Positions 24,613-34,949 of a DNA stretch of 64,000 nucleotides are shown here, piece after piece. The translations under genes and the position numbers were made by a program. The notes beneath the pieces are model-generated. The model was not told the DNA's origin and searched no databases. It saw nothing but the letters and a program-made list of their open reading frames with translations. The DNA is taken from assembly GCA_018257865.1 (NCBI GenBank), contig JAEUBA010000111.1:19907-83906 (forward strand), read 5' to 3'. The DNA comes from Stereocaulon alpinum. Lineage: Eukaryota > Ascomycota > Lecanoromycetes > Lecanorales > Stereocaulaceae. Numbering within the stretch: position 1 is the stretch's first letter; the number at the start of each line of letters is the position of its first letter.

Positions 24613-25245
24613 ATGAGGCCTTGCGGTATATTGATATTGCTGCTTTCAGTGCTCGGGCCATCGACAGCCTCGGCCTTTTCTCTTCCTTCCAACATCACAC
24701 TCGCCTCCGCCCCAGCCACTAGCCAATCACCATCACCCTCACCATCAGCAGGAGCCATACGTTGCTATTCCCACGGAAGCGGCCACGTCCCCATGACAGT
24801 ATCCCAATGCCGGCCCCTCCTAAATTCCATCCGAACCTTTCCCAACTACAGAAAAGTCCAAAATTGGCTAATGGGCCACTACCCCAGCCTCCACGTCCGC
24901 AATTTTCCCCCGTTCACATTCCACGATGAAAAGATAAGCGCTTGTTCGATTCTTATTGGGAGTACGGTGAAGGATCTTATTGATGCGTTTTCGATGGAGC
25001 AGGCGAGGGCGTTGGCGCAGGATATTTTGGAGTATTGTCAGGATCATGGGGGTTGGGGTGGTGAGGCGGGGATTGGGAGGAAGAATGAGGGGTGGATGGT
25101 TGGGGCTATTGGGGTTAAAGCACAGGATTCACAGAGCGCTGATGTGGGCTTTCTGGATAGCGGTGGCGCTTCGAATGTAACGCTGGTGGAGGATGCGGCT
25201 GTGGATGCTGGGGTTTCGTCGAGCTGGGAGGCTTTTCAGGATTGA
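24613..25245 (+). CDS. Small secreted cysteine protein (C-x30-C family, member 2)
   Basis: 210 aa from ATG 24613. The frame is open six codons further upstream, but this Met starts a clean signal peptide (RPCGILILLLSVLGPSTASA). A Ser/Pro-rich linker follows, then the cysteine domain: CRPLLNSI, DEKISACS, Cys111 and Cys142 spaced by exactly 30 residues, then GG at +7/+8, G at +13 and N at +16 after the last Cys. This reproduces the framework of the protein at 9366-9929 although the rest of the sequence differs. Codon choice flips inside the gene: before about 24930 it is C-rich, after that G-rich. Function unknown; secreted effector-like or cell-surface roles are guesses. Confidence 0.75.
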   Translation: MRPCGILILLLSVLGPSTASAFSLPSNITLASAPATSQSPSPSPSAGAIRCYSHGSGHVPMTVSQCRPLLNSIRTFPNYRKVQNWLMGHYPSLHVRNFPPFTFHDEKISACSILIGSTVKDLIDAFSMEQARALAQDILEYCQDHGGWGGEAGIGRKNEGWMVGAIGVKAQDSQSADVGFLDSGGASNVTLVEDAAVDAGVSSSWEAFQD

Positions 25246-25760
25246 TAGTAAGAGAAATGCCTACCAATATGGGCCTTGCCTTGATTCGCTTTTCGAGTAA
25301 CTCCATAACGCGAGCTCCGCAAACTCTGGGACCAAAATTAAGGAGTAGGAACATGTCCCACTTGCCCAGTCATGCCCTCCTATACAAGGCCCAAAACAAT
25401 ATCCAATCAAACTCTGACCGGTCACAAGATGCAGGTATTTAATTTGATGATTTGATACCATAAAGAAGAGGTCGGGTATCTCGATATACAAATCGCTCTG
25501 CCATAAAAGGCAAATGGCTATGCCGCCAGTCGTAAAGCTGTCAAAGCTATGGTATGTAGCCGAATAAAAGTCGCACGCCTCGCCTGTACATAGAAAAGTG
25601 GTGACCAGTATGTCCGTATGAGTCTGCTCCTGCAGAACTCCACCCCAAACCATAGATACATCCTTGACATGAACTCCGGGAATGCTCATTCGCTTCACCG
25701 CTCATATTAAAGTTAAAGAGTGTATCGGTAATATTCGTAGCCGTTTATTATTTCGAAAAT
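25246..25760. other. 3' intergenic region between convergent genes
   Basis: No gene supported. A 145-codon minus-strand frame (25261-25698) overlaps the 3' flanks of two convergent genes and shows no motif. Confidence 0.4.
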
Positions 25761-27618
25761 TCACATGACAATACAACAGCCACACCCTGCTTCTTTTTTC
25801 TTTTCTTCCCGCCTCCCGTTTTCCTCATTTCTCGCTATCCTCTCCTTTTCGAACGGATCCAGCGGTCTTGACTTGCTCGCTTGGCCCACGGGACTTTGCT
25901 CTTTTACCTTTGGAATGGTGCTGTAGCCCGCATGGGCCCCTTCTGTGGCGGATGGACTTGGCGGTGGCTTTTGATTTGGATTATGACCCGGCGTGGCGAC
26001 TGTCAGTGGCCATTCTGGACCACGTTGTTCTTGTATCGCTTGCTCATCGTGGTCTCTTGACGGCGGTTGGAGTCCATTCACTGTATGTTCGGCCAGTGGA
26101 CTGAACTCGCGAGGAGGTTGAGGAGATTCCTTGCCATCAAGGCGCCGCTGCTCTGCCTCTTTCTGTGCGCGCTCCCATTCCTCTTGCTGTAATCTCTTGG
26201 CGTGCGTGGGAAGGATTTGCTGATCTGGTGGTAAACGTGGGTCGGGTTTATACATTGTGGCTAGCCATGGAGGATCGCCTTCTGGGCGATTGATGGCGGT
26301 TGGAGGGCGTGCTTCAAGCCCAGAGCGCGATTTGGGTCGTTGAGCAGAGGGTATGCGAGGGGAGGTGGTTGTGGAAGTAGTCCGAGGTTTTTGGTGCGTA
26401 TCAGGTGTGCGCGTGTTGGAGGAAGCTTTTCTCGTTGTATTCGATTTGTTGTTGCTTGGAAGGCGAGATTTGGAGGGAGATCCTTGCGATTCAGGGCGTG
26501 AAGCAGGTGTAGGTGTATGATAAGAAGCATCTGGATCATCCAGCAGGACTTGGCTACCTGTGCTGTTGCCGCGGCTGCGTACTCTACTGTACGCTATGCC
26601 ATTCTCCTCTCCAGTCCAATTGCCGCTTGCACCCCTCTTTCTCGGCAGCGGTGTATCTCTTTCAATATGCTCTTGAGGTATAGGCATGGGACTTGATCTA
26701 GGAAGTGGTATCCTGGATGAGGATTTTCTCAGATCTGGCGGGCGATATACTGGTGTCGTTTGGGACTCGACATAATTCTCTGCAGCGATCTCTTCCGGCG
26801 TCCGCAGGTCAAAATCATGTAGCACAGCCTCCTCTTCTTCCTCTTCTTGCCTTATCGGCGATCGCGTTCTTTGCTTCTTTCGTTCCTTTAGCACTTGAGG
26901 CTCAGTATCTTGACTAGGCGTTTCAGGTCCTTGTCTGCGCTGATCCTGGTCCCGTCGCCCCTTCGACCTGCTGTTTGATCTCAATCGTGGTGGTGGCAGC
27001 TTAATCCCCGCCTCCTGCATCTCGTGGCTTTCAATGAGGGCCAGCTTGTCCCTGTGGATCCACCTCGAGCGCTCTGGATCGTCATCGTCTAAGAACTCGT
27101 CTTGCGGCGCTGACCGCTCGCCTTTATCCATACTGCTACCCCCCAGGCTTCTTTCGCCGACACTTCTCGGATGACCGTAGAGGTCGATGAGGCTGTCTGC
27201 TTCACTGCCGTCTCGACTTTCATTGAATATTGGTCGTGTGCCTTGCTTGTAGGGCGAAAGGTATGAAGGGTCTATGCCTGCGGATGGCTTCGAATGTCCC
27301 TGTAAGGCGCCATGTGTGCTTGAGGGCTCATTCCTATCTGGAGTCGTAGGCTGTCTTGGAGGCTGCGAGAATCCGTTAGATTGATGTTGTGGAGGATCGA
27401 AGTTTAGATTCTGCCGCGGAAGATGATTTCGCGAAGGGACAGGCTGCGAGGATTCTTCCTGTAGACAGGGTCAACGTCGTCATTGATGCTACCAGTATAT
27501 TATTGCAGCATACCTGCTGGTCTCCAGCTGAATTGAAGTCCCACTGGCTAGCTTCCCTGTCTTGTGGCCTTTGCGAATTATAAGCGCGGCCGCTTGTGTA
27601 TGTGGAGACAGTAGCCAT
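25761..27618 (-). CDS. Low-complexity protein with C-terminal CaaX box
   Basis: Exons 27618-27514 and 27458-25761 are joined over a 55-nt intron in phase 0, giving 600 aa starting MATVSTYTSGRAYNSQR. The body is rich in Arg, Ser, Pro and Gln and probably disordered. Conserved-looking segments are DEFLDDDDPERSRWIHRDKL and ALIESHEMQEAGIKLPPP, and DPPWLATMYKPDPRLPPDQQ and HAKRLQQEEWERAQK. The protein ends KKKEAGCGCCIVM: a CIVM CaaX box for prenylation, preceded by further Cys (possible palmitoylation) and a Lys run. It is therefore likely anchored to the plasma membrane or an endomembrane. I do not recognise the family; filamentous fungi carry conserved proteins of this style with no settled role. 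Without exon 1 the protein would wrongly start at 27131. Confidence 0.8.
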
Positions 27619-30275
27619 TGCCCGTCCAGCTCAGGCGCGGTATGTAATGCAGACGCAGTCCCGTATTACCTCTCTCTATTCTCACTAGTGAAGAAACTTC
27701 AAGCTGCTATGAACACCCAAGAGTCCGCAGCCCAGATGTGTCCAGATCCCACAGAGACGCAAAACCTTGGCCCCTGTAGACTAGCTAGCAACCACTGCCC
27801 CAGATCCCGAATGGGCCAAATCAAGCAGAGAGATCGCTTAGTGGCGGGATGTCATGCGTACAAGCTTCGCGCGGGAGGTAATCTATTTGACATGCATCAC
27901 TGCTTGACTACGGTCAGTTATTAGCAGGGGGGTACACAAGGAAGCAGGGCCAGCTATCGCCCTGTGCTGGTGGTCTCTGTAGGAAGGATTTTGTCCGGAT
28001 CATGAGGGTCGCTGGTCGCGAACGGTTTGTGGGCGCGCCGTATGAACTGTACAGCGAAAGGAGGACTTTGATATGTTGATTGTAGAGGCTATTTTCAGCG
28101 ATTTGCATAGCACCAAACTAGGTTTAGTTGGTGCTTGGCGGACCCTGCCTCGAATTACACGCATTACCAATCCCAGTAACCGTAACAAGGCATCGGAAGG
28201 CGAACAGAGAAGAGGAACTCTCTTGTAAAGCGTTTGTGATCCTTGTAATCTTTAATTCGGGTGTACGACGGGATCCATCAACGGGTTGCATCAGTGCGTT
28301 TGCACAGACCAGATGATTATCTAGCGCTTTTCCAATATCTAATCTAGATGGATGTACATCTGTCCACCTACCTACTACATCGTCATTGACGGAAGCATCA
28401 TTCAGCAAGCTCTCGCCGTAAGAAGCCTTCCTTTTGCTTGTTGACCAGCAAGCTCCGTTAGATGGCATGGCCCAGTAATTCCCACATCGCTTCTAATGTC
28501 GCCCTTGACCCTAATCGTATGACGTCCCGACGTTCTACGCACGCCGACTCCCAATGCAAGTACCATGTGAGGTAAAGCCTATTGCCCGGCTGCCCACCGA
28601 CTGGCTGAGAGCGATTCGAAAACCAAGGCCGTAACAGTGATCAATATCGACGTTCCAGTATTTGTTTTCATTAGCGATATTAATTTTAATACGCCTGGAT
28701 ATATCAGATTGGACAAGACTTCCAGTAACTCAATTCTAACTGGGAAGGTAAGGGCACGATGCCTGCTGGGTCTCCATCTCGGATTGACGTCGCTGAATGT
28801 TTCGTTGCGACCTTTAATGATAATTGCACGGTCCTTAAAGCCCGGGGAGCGATTCCGGACTCGATTTCCAGTACTCGCATACAGTGAGTATCTCGTCCAT
28901 CCCCTCGCCTATGTAAATGACAAAGTGAAAGCATCGACAGAAGGCTCAAAATCCCATGATTCCGGTTTGGACGTAGATTGCAACAGCCTAAGCAGCCCAA
29001 ATGACACCTTGGCATCGGGCAAGGCTCTGTGCATGCTCTTGGAGTAGGTGTTCAACGTCAATTGCAGTCAATCCGGAACCAGGGGGAAGCAATGACTCCC
29101 AATCGAAAGAATCTGAAAGCATACGCCCAATAACAGGTAGACACGAAGCCAGGAGGAAATTATTCAATATGACCTGGAGGCACAATGGCACATGAGACGG
29201 CTCATTGGAGGAAACAACGGGGCATTTGATATGGTTCGAACACAAAGCCACGAAAATCGTCAATCGAGTAGACCAATCGGAGCTCTCCCTGATAAGTAAC
29301 CACACAACTCTCGTCCTTTCATTTACCAGCTCTGCATGCTTGTACACACGCCCTAGGTTCTTATCGCGTAGAACGGAGACAAGCTTTGACTCAGGGATTG
29401 CTTTGGAGGTTCCCATCGATCTCCATAGTCACGTAATCGAGTAGCACCGCAAAAGCGATCCGGGCGCAATCGTTCATCGGTCGAGGCTTTTACGTTTTGC
29501 GGGGACGAAGGCACAAGGATCTCTTAGTGAGGAAATTCTAACCAAATGAGGTTGAAGTAGGCGGGAAATTAGGGTAAGAGCCGAGGAAGCGTGTGCGTCA
29601 AGGCATAAGTTTGTCCTTAGTACTTGCCCTTACTTGCCCTTGTTTAATTTAGGTAGAAGTTCAGGTCGGGCCAAGGCTCTAAGAAGCCTTAGAGAATTAG
29701 GGTGTGGACGTTAGAGGGCCCCCCCTGGACTGGATTGTCAGAAGCAACGAACGGCCTCGTGGCGGTAACTTCACTGCTGCTTAGACCACCCAACACCAAC
29801 AACTCTTTCCTCAGAAAATCTTCCTTCAAATTCTCATCCATCCTAAAGACCTTCCTTTGCACAATCGCAGCATATACAGAGCATCTGTCGGTGCTTCTCC
29901 ACGTCATATGCAATATGCATGACAGCTGCCGCATTCAGGTTTTCAGCCACTGACGAACTTGCTTCGTCCGCTTCCGACGTCGCTTAATCCCTCTGGGCCA
30001 TCCCTACTGTCAAAGCATTCCAACCACATGAGAGGCAGCGTAAACATTGATTTTTAGATATCTTGAGGAGGAGCTAAGAGAAAGGCCAAGTCTTAATTAG
30101 AAGCAAAAGATATCGCGAGAATGTCGGCAGTGTCGGTGCAGGGGCAAGCTGCAGGTATGTTGTCTTTGGTACGAGATAAGCGCTTTGGCACGCATACACG
30201 TTGCACAAGACTTTTGGTTGTCCAATACACGTCAACACTGCCCCGTTTCGGGTTCCTAGCAGCCCATTGACCGAA
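27619..30275. other. 2.6-kb gene-poor region
   Basis: I find no gene I can support. The longest frames (28988-29416 minus, 142 codons; 28637-29047 plus, 136 codons) overlap each other and have no recognisable domain. Short repeated words (ACTTGCCCTT twice near 29620-29640) and TTAGGG-like fragments near 29570 and 29698 suggest decayed repeats. The last part is the Pal1 promoter. Confidence 0.4.
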
Positions 30276-32189
30276 ATGGGGCGTCTGAAACGCTCTCCAG
30301 CTCATGATACTCTCCGAATACCTGCTGACGCTCATCTTCCACTAGATACAGAGAGGCAACTCTCTCCTGGACTCACTGCCAATCTTCCTTCCAACAATCC
30401 TTTTCGCAACCGTGCTGCTTCACCCGCAAATTCACCCATTACCTCAACATTCGGCAACATCCCTCACACAGCCCCTGAAAGACCTACGTCACGGAACCCC
30501 TTTTTAGATCAGACAGGGAAACAGGCGTCGAATACTGTACAAGTGAGGACGGCATCACCAGATAAGGCCACATCTTCATTAGCTGGAAGAATGCCTCCAA
30601 CGAAACCGGCATTGACTGGACACGCTGTTGAATTATTCGTCAGTGCCACCCTCGCATCTACTATTTCGATATTGTTGGTTCTAATGTCTGTGTTTAGGAC
30701 AATCTTGCCATCAGCGACCGACCCTCAACATCTACGAACGGTGTCCCGCAAAGTATCCCTCAAGGTGGGCCTCTACCATACGCCAATCGTCCTGCACGAT
30801 CAGAGAATATGCCACCGAAGCCGAGGAACGGGCTAACGCACCAGCCGTCGCGGTCGCAAGATGATCCCAATCAGCGGCCACGCACTGGAAAGACTCGAGA
30901 GCCAGAACTTGACATTTTCGCGGATCCTGTTTCTCCTGACAATGGGAGACCTCGACCACGTCCAAGGCGAAACTCAGACTCGTCAATCAGTAGCAGAATC
31001 ATGAATCCAGAGGAAGAGCGAAGACGGCGAGAACGTCATCGACGAGAGCGAGAGACGAGGCATAATAGGGGAGATAGCAGGCCGCGGCCAGGGACATCCT
31101 CGAGGCCAAAAAAGCCAAACAAGCAGCTCGACATCATCGATTCCCTTGATGTTACTAGTATCTATGGAACTGGCCGTAAGTGCTTCACCCGAACGAACTA
31201 CACATGAGATGTTGGTCGCTGATGTTCATGCAGTCTTCCATCACGACGGCCCTTTTGACGCTTGCAACCCTCATCGCAACCGTAAAGGCTCGCAACGCGC
31301 CCCAATGCAAGCCTTTGCTAAGGACTCCCTCAACAATTCCATGGGAGGCTCGGGTCCCGTCAACAAAGAAATCAACTTTGCACAATTTCATGGTCGCGGC
31401 GCTGAAGGATTCACTGACTATGCGACCTCAGGCGCACCAAATCCACCAACCGCACCAAAGCCTTTGTCAGAGCCTTTCAATTACGAGCCCTACGCTGGCT
31501 CAAGTGTCCCAATGAGAAACGGAAATGGAATGACAGCAGGCATTGATAGAACCTCAAGCTTTAATCCAACTGCTCGAGTCGATAAGATCTATGGGGAGGA
31601 AAGCATGGGTCTTGGAACCACCACACACCTTGAGGGCGCTCCAGCAGCTAGAACAGTGATTCAGCGTCGCGAGTCCGAGACTGATCAGTTTCCGGGTATG
31701 GGCAGTGGTGGCTTGGGCAGAAAACGAAGTCTGGCACAGAAAATTCGAGGAATTAGCAATGCTAATCGCGGCGCGCCTTTCGCAACGTCCGGAAGGGTCA
31801 CTAGTCCAGATGGCGTCCACGAAAAGCCTGGGACACCGACTAGCCCAGGAGCTGTACAAAGCGCTGGTGGAATGCCTAAAATCAAGGAGATGAATCCGTT
31901 CTTCAATGACTACGATGATGCATATGAGAAGAAAGGTCAGAGGATTCAGATTGCCGAACAGCACAATCGAAATGGCAGCATAGGTGAAGGTGAAGAACAG
32001 GTCAATGCTCGCTCACGGGCGATGAGCAGTCCTAAACGTGCTGCTACGGGGCCAATTCTGGAGAGGAGAGTCACCAACGAAGGAACCGGCCATGGACAAT
32101 CAGAGAGCAATGGAGGAGGTGGTGGATTCTTGAGCCGAGTAAAGAGTTTGAAGGGAGGGAAGAGGTCTAGACCCGAGCGAAAGGAATAG
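30276..32189 (+). CDS. PAL1: Pal1 family cell-morphology protein
   Basis: Exons 30276-30638, 30698-31175 and 31234-32189 give 598 aa. Introns are 59 and 58 nt. The second junction falls in the signature of the Pal1 domain (Pfam PF08316): KPNKQLDIIDSLDVTSIYGT, then GLFHHDGPFDACNPHRNR, about residues 260-300. Pal1 in fission yeast is a membrane-associated cortical protein needed for polarised, cylindrical growth; related fungal proteins associate with endocytic patches. Other features are an Asn-Pro-Phe motif (NNPFRN) near the N-terminus, an Arg-rich basic stretch before the domain (EEERRRRERHRRERE), NPFFNDYDDAYEKK, and a basic C-terminus. ATG 30276 is the first ATG in its frame. Confidence 0.9.
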
Positions 32190-32720
32190 AGACGCCTGTG
32201 CAAGAGTAGGACAAAAATTGGAGATGCTGTAAATACTCGGAAAGGGAAAAATTGGACCAAGAAACGGCTGTGGATCAGCTTGGACACTGCTAAGGAGCTA
32301 GACAGGATTACGGGCGCTGAGTATCTGAGCTGCGCTTGGCGGCACCTAAGGCACTGTTATTGGCGTCTCTATACCATGCATGTGTTTACGATGATACCAG
32401 GATACAATAGACTGCGCGGAAAAGAATGGACTTCATTACACAAAAAATTTCCAGGTCGTAGGAAATGGAGGTATCTGGTATCGAGCATTTTGATATATCT
32501 AATGCTCTAATAGATCAAGGACTAGCATTCACTTGTCTCATGTCTTGATGTCGATGCGATCTTCCCTTCTAGGAGCCTTTCTGCCCCATCCCCTGCTAAG
32601 TGCTCTTCCAACAATTCTTCTCAGTAGCTTCTTCCAATACCCCTCGGCGTAGCTGCAGTCCAATAATGTCTTTGAGATTCGCTGCCCCTCGTATCCTTCA
32701 CGAGGACCTTATGATCAAGC
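32190..32720. other. Intergenic region between PAL1 and SF3B5
   Basis: 3' flanks of two convergent genes. Open frames up to 76 codons show no motif. Confidence 0.4.
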
Positions 32721-33261
32721 TCAGTCCTGTACCTCTGGTGGCTTTCCGACTGGCTGTATCATCTTCTGTAGACACGAATGCATTAGCATAAATCCGCATA
32801 CAAAGGCAAGCTGCTCCCCTAAGTGCTCGTGCGCTGTCTTGTTGTTGTTCGTCTTCTTCATCCCCATCTCCTCTTTAAGGGTGTGATCTCTTCCCCCTTC
32901 CCCAGCATCTAGTCCTTGACTCTCTTCCCAATCCGCACCATCACACACCCCATCCCCTCTCCCTCCCCACCCCCAAAACACAAGAAACCCAACATACCTC
33001 AATCATCCCCGCCCTAACTCTCTCCTTACACTCCCCCATCCCCACACTCATATACGCCAGCAGCGGCGGATGCCCTATATACGAAGCGTAGCTGTCACGA
33101 TGGATGTTCGAGGTCCATTCGTGTTTGGTCGTGTCGGCGTGGCCAGTTCCTACGTAGCGGGATTGTAGCTGCTCGAGTTGTTGTTGGGTGCGGAGTTTGT
33201 CTGCCTAAGGGGGAGGGGTTAGCTGGATTGGAGAGGGGGAGGGGGAGGAGAGGCTTACCAT
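32721..33261 (-). CDS. SF3B5: Splicing factor 3B subunit 5 (SF3b10/Ysf3)
   Basis: Exons 33261-33259 (the ATG alone), 33204-32998 and 32765-32721 give 84 aa, the size of SF3B5. Introns are 54 and 232 nt, both GT-AG. The protein starts MADKLRTQQQLEQLQSRYVG; residues TGHADTTKHEWTSNIHRDSY and IGHPPLLAYMSVG match the family, and exon 3 supplies the end KMIQPVGKPPEVQD. SF3B5 is a small core subunit of the U2 snRNP SF3b complex, which helps branch-site recognition in the nucleus. The gene is invisible to an open-frame scan because the start codon and the last 14 codons are on separate exons. The coding exon is C-rich at its 5' end and G-rich at its 3' end. It is divergent from the small coiled-coil gene at 33619. 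Confidence 0.9.
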
Positions 33262-33618
33262 CGCGGGATGGACAAGGGTGGTAAGAAGTAGGGAAAGGAG
33301 TGTAGAGAATTCAATGTAGAAGATAGCCGTTCAAGGATGTGAGTGCCGGGTAGCAAGGGTGATTTCTTTGGGAATCTGCTGGCTATTGAGAAGTTCCAGA
33401 GTCTGCTTAATTGTAATTCCTACAGTTTCCAAAGGCAGTCCACCATAGTTGCACACCTCATATCGCTGAATAGGACCTACAGCTAACAAACATAGATGCA
33501 GTGTACGGCGCCGAAGTCAGCCCAGTCCAATTGACTTCAGCCACAAGTACACAAGAGGCTCGCTGCCTTGGATACATCAAACTCCCCCAAAGGACGTCAG
33601 TCACCCAAAGACAAAAAA
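33262..33618. other. Bidirectional intergenic region
   Basis: Shared upstream region of SF3B5 (minus) and the small coiled-coil gene (plus). A small upstream exon of the plus-strand gene could lie here, because its frame is open from about 33532. Confidence 0.4.
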
Positions 33619-33993
33619 ATGCAAGACACGACGACTTCCCTCTCCCACAACGAACCCATCCCCCTCAACTCCCCCCTCCGTACCCACCCAAAACGCGGCC
33701 TCCCACCAACCCTCTCCTCCACCTACCCTCACGGCCACATATCAGGCCATCCACGCTCTCACACCCAACAAACAGCCTTCGAAGCCCGCAAAGAGGAGAT
33801 AATGAAGACGATGACCAAGAGCGAGATTGAGAGGCGATATGAGGAGAAGGTGAAGGAGATTAGGAGCGTGATGGAGGATAATGAACGGAAGGGAAGGGAG
33901 GTGGAGGCGGAGATGGATAAGTTGAGGATGGAGAGGGAGATGGAGAGGAGGGTTTGGGGGAAGTTGAGGGGGATGAAGGAGGGTGGTGGGTGA
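33619..33993 (+). CDS. Small coiled-coil protein, unknown function
   Basis: 124 aa from ATG 33619; the frame is open upstream to about 33532 without an ATG, so an additional 5' exon is possible. The first half is Pro/His/Ser-rich (NEPIPLNSPLRTHPKRGLPP), the second is a highly charged helix from TAFEARKEEIMKTMTKSEIE to the end, with heptad-like spacing suggesting a coiled coil. The DNA switches from C-rich, G-poor codons to G-rich, C-poor codons near 33800. I do not recognise the family. It could be a real short gene or an over-long prediction; the regular codon structure favours a gene. Confidence 0.45.
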   Translation: MQDTTTSLSHNEPIPLNSPLRTHPKRGLPPTLSSTYPHGHISGHPRSHTQQTAFEARKEEIMKTMTKSEIERRYEEKVKEIRSVMEDNERKGREVEAEMDKLRMEREMERRVWGKLRGMKEGGG

Positions 33994-34949
33994 GGAGCTG
34001 GACGAATGAGAGGTGGGGTCTACGAATCGTTTGCTAGATATCGCAGCTTCACTGGCAGGGCACACCTGGTTGGCTCATCAGATCTACATTTCTGCAAAGG
34101 AGACTGATTCAGGAGCTCCCTCCTGCCAATCGAACGCTACGTTCTAGAGGATGGAGCAAGTATCCGAAGAACAAACAAGCTCGGCCAGAACGGACCCCCA
34201 GCAACGTGCCTCAAGCAAACAAAAACACCGCATCTATGCGTTAAATACGAATGACTGTGGTTTTCCATGGAATTGATCCAAAGGGTGGCGAGGCAAATCA
34301 GCAGACACCCGTTCCCACCGAGCCCGAAGCACTGTTTTGGAGGGAGAGCTGCAATGAAGATCCTCAACTCAAACATACCATGACGATAATCGAGCTATGA
34401 ACTCGCTGCTGTATCTCATCAATGCCGTGGCTCAGATTGAAAGATTGAAGGCTACATTGACGGAGGCGCTGCAGAAGGAGAGCTGCACCAAGGCAGTTTG
34501 GCACAATCAGAGACTATCAATTTCTCAACAAAAACCACACATCTACAGGGACAATACACGCTCGGCACGGAAGGAAAGCGGCTCAGAAGTACTGGAGCTT
34601 GTTGCTGATCGCTGCCAGATGTTTCTAAATGTGATCTGGCTGGCCTCGGCTTGAGAAATTGAATATAAAATATGCAAACGAAAGGCAGGGAGTGGGTATG
34701 CCATGTCACATTGAGCTGTTCTCATCAATGTGTATTTGCCGCTTCCTTGCATTGTTGTTTGCTTTTCATGCAAGTCTAGCCATGTATGTACAACCGTACG
34801 CCTGCACTCTGCCGTTCTGGTGTCTACGTCTTTCAAGGCATATTGCATCAAAGAATTTAGCCCTGGACACGTCAAATCCTCGGACAGATGGGATGCTATG
34901 ACATCGTTGAATTATCGTATCTCATATCACCATATTCCGCACATTGTTT
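33994..34949. other. Intergenic region with small unassigned frames
   Basis: A plus-strand frame at 34397-34654 begins MNSLLYLINAVAQIERLKAT and reads as a short helix, but has no recognisable family and no clear partner exons. A minus-strand 79-codon frame at 34137-34376 is likewise unassigned. The last 300 bp are the promoter of the dynamin-like gene. Confidence 0.35.

Noticed and set aside
28637..29416. Two overlapping opposite-strand frames of 136 and 142 codons
   Set aside because: They overlap each other, lack motifs, and no splice signals link them to further coding sequence.
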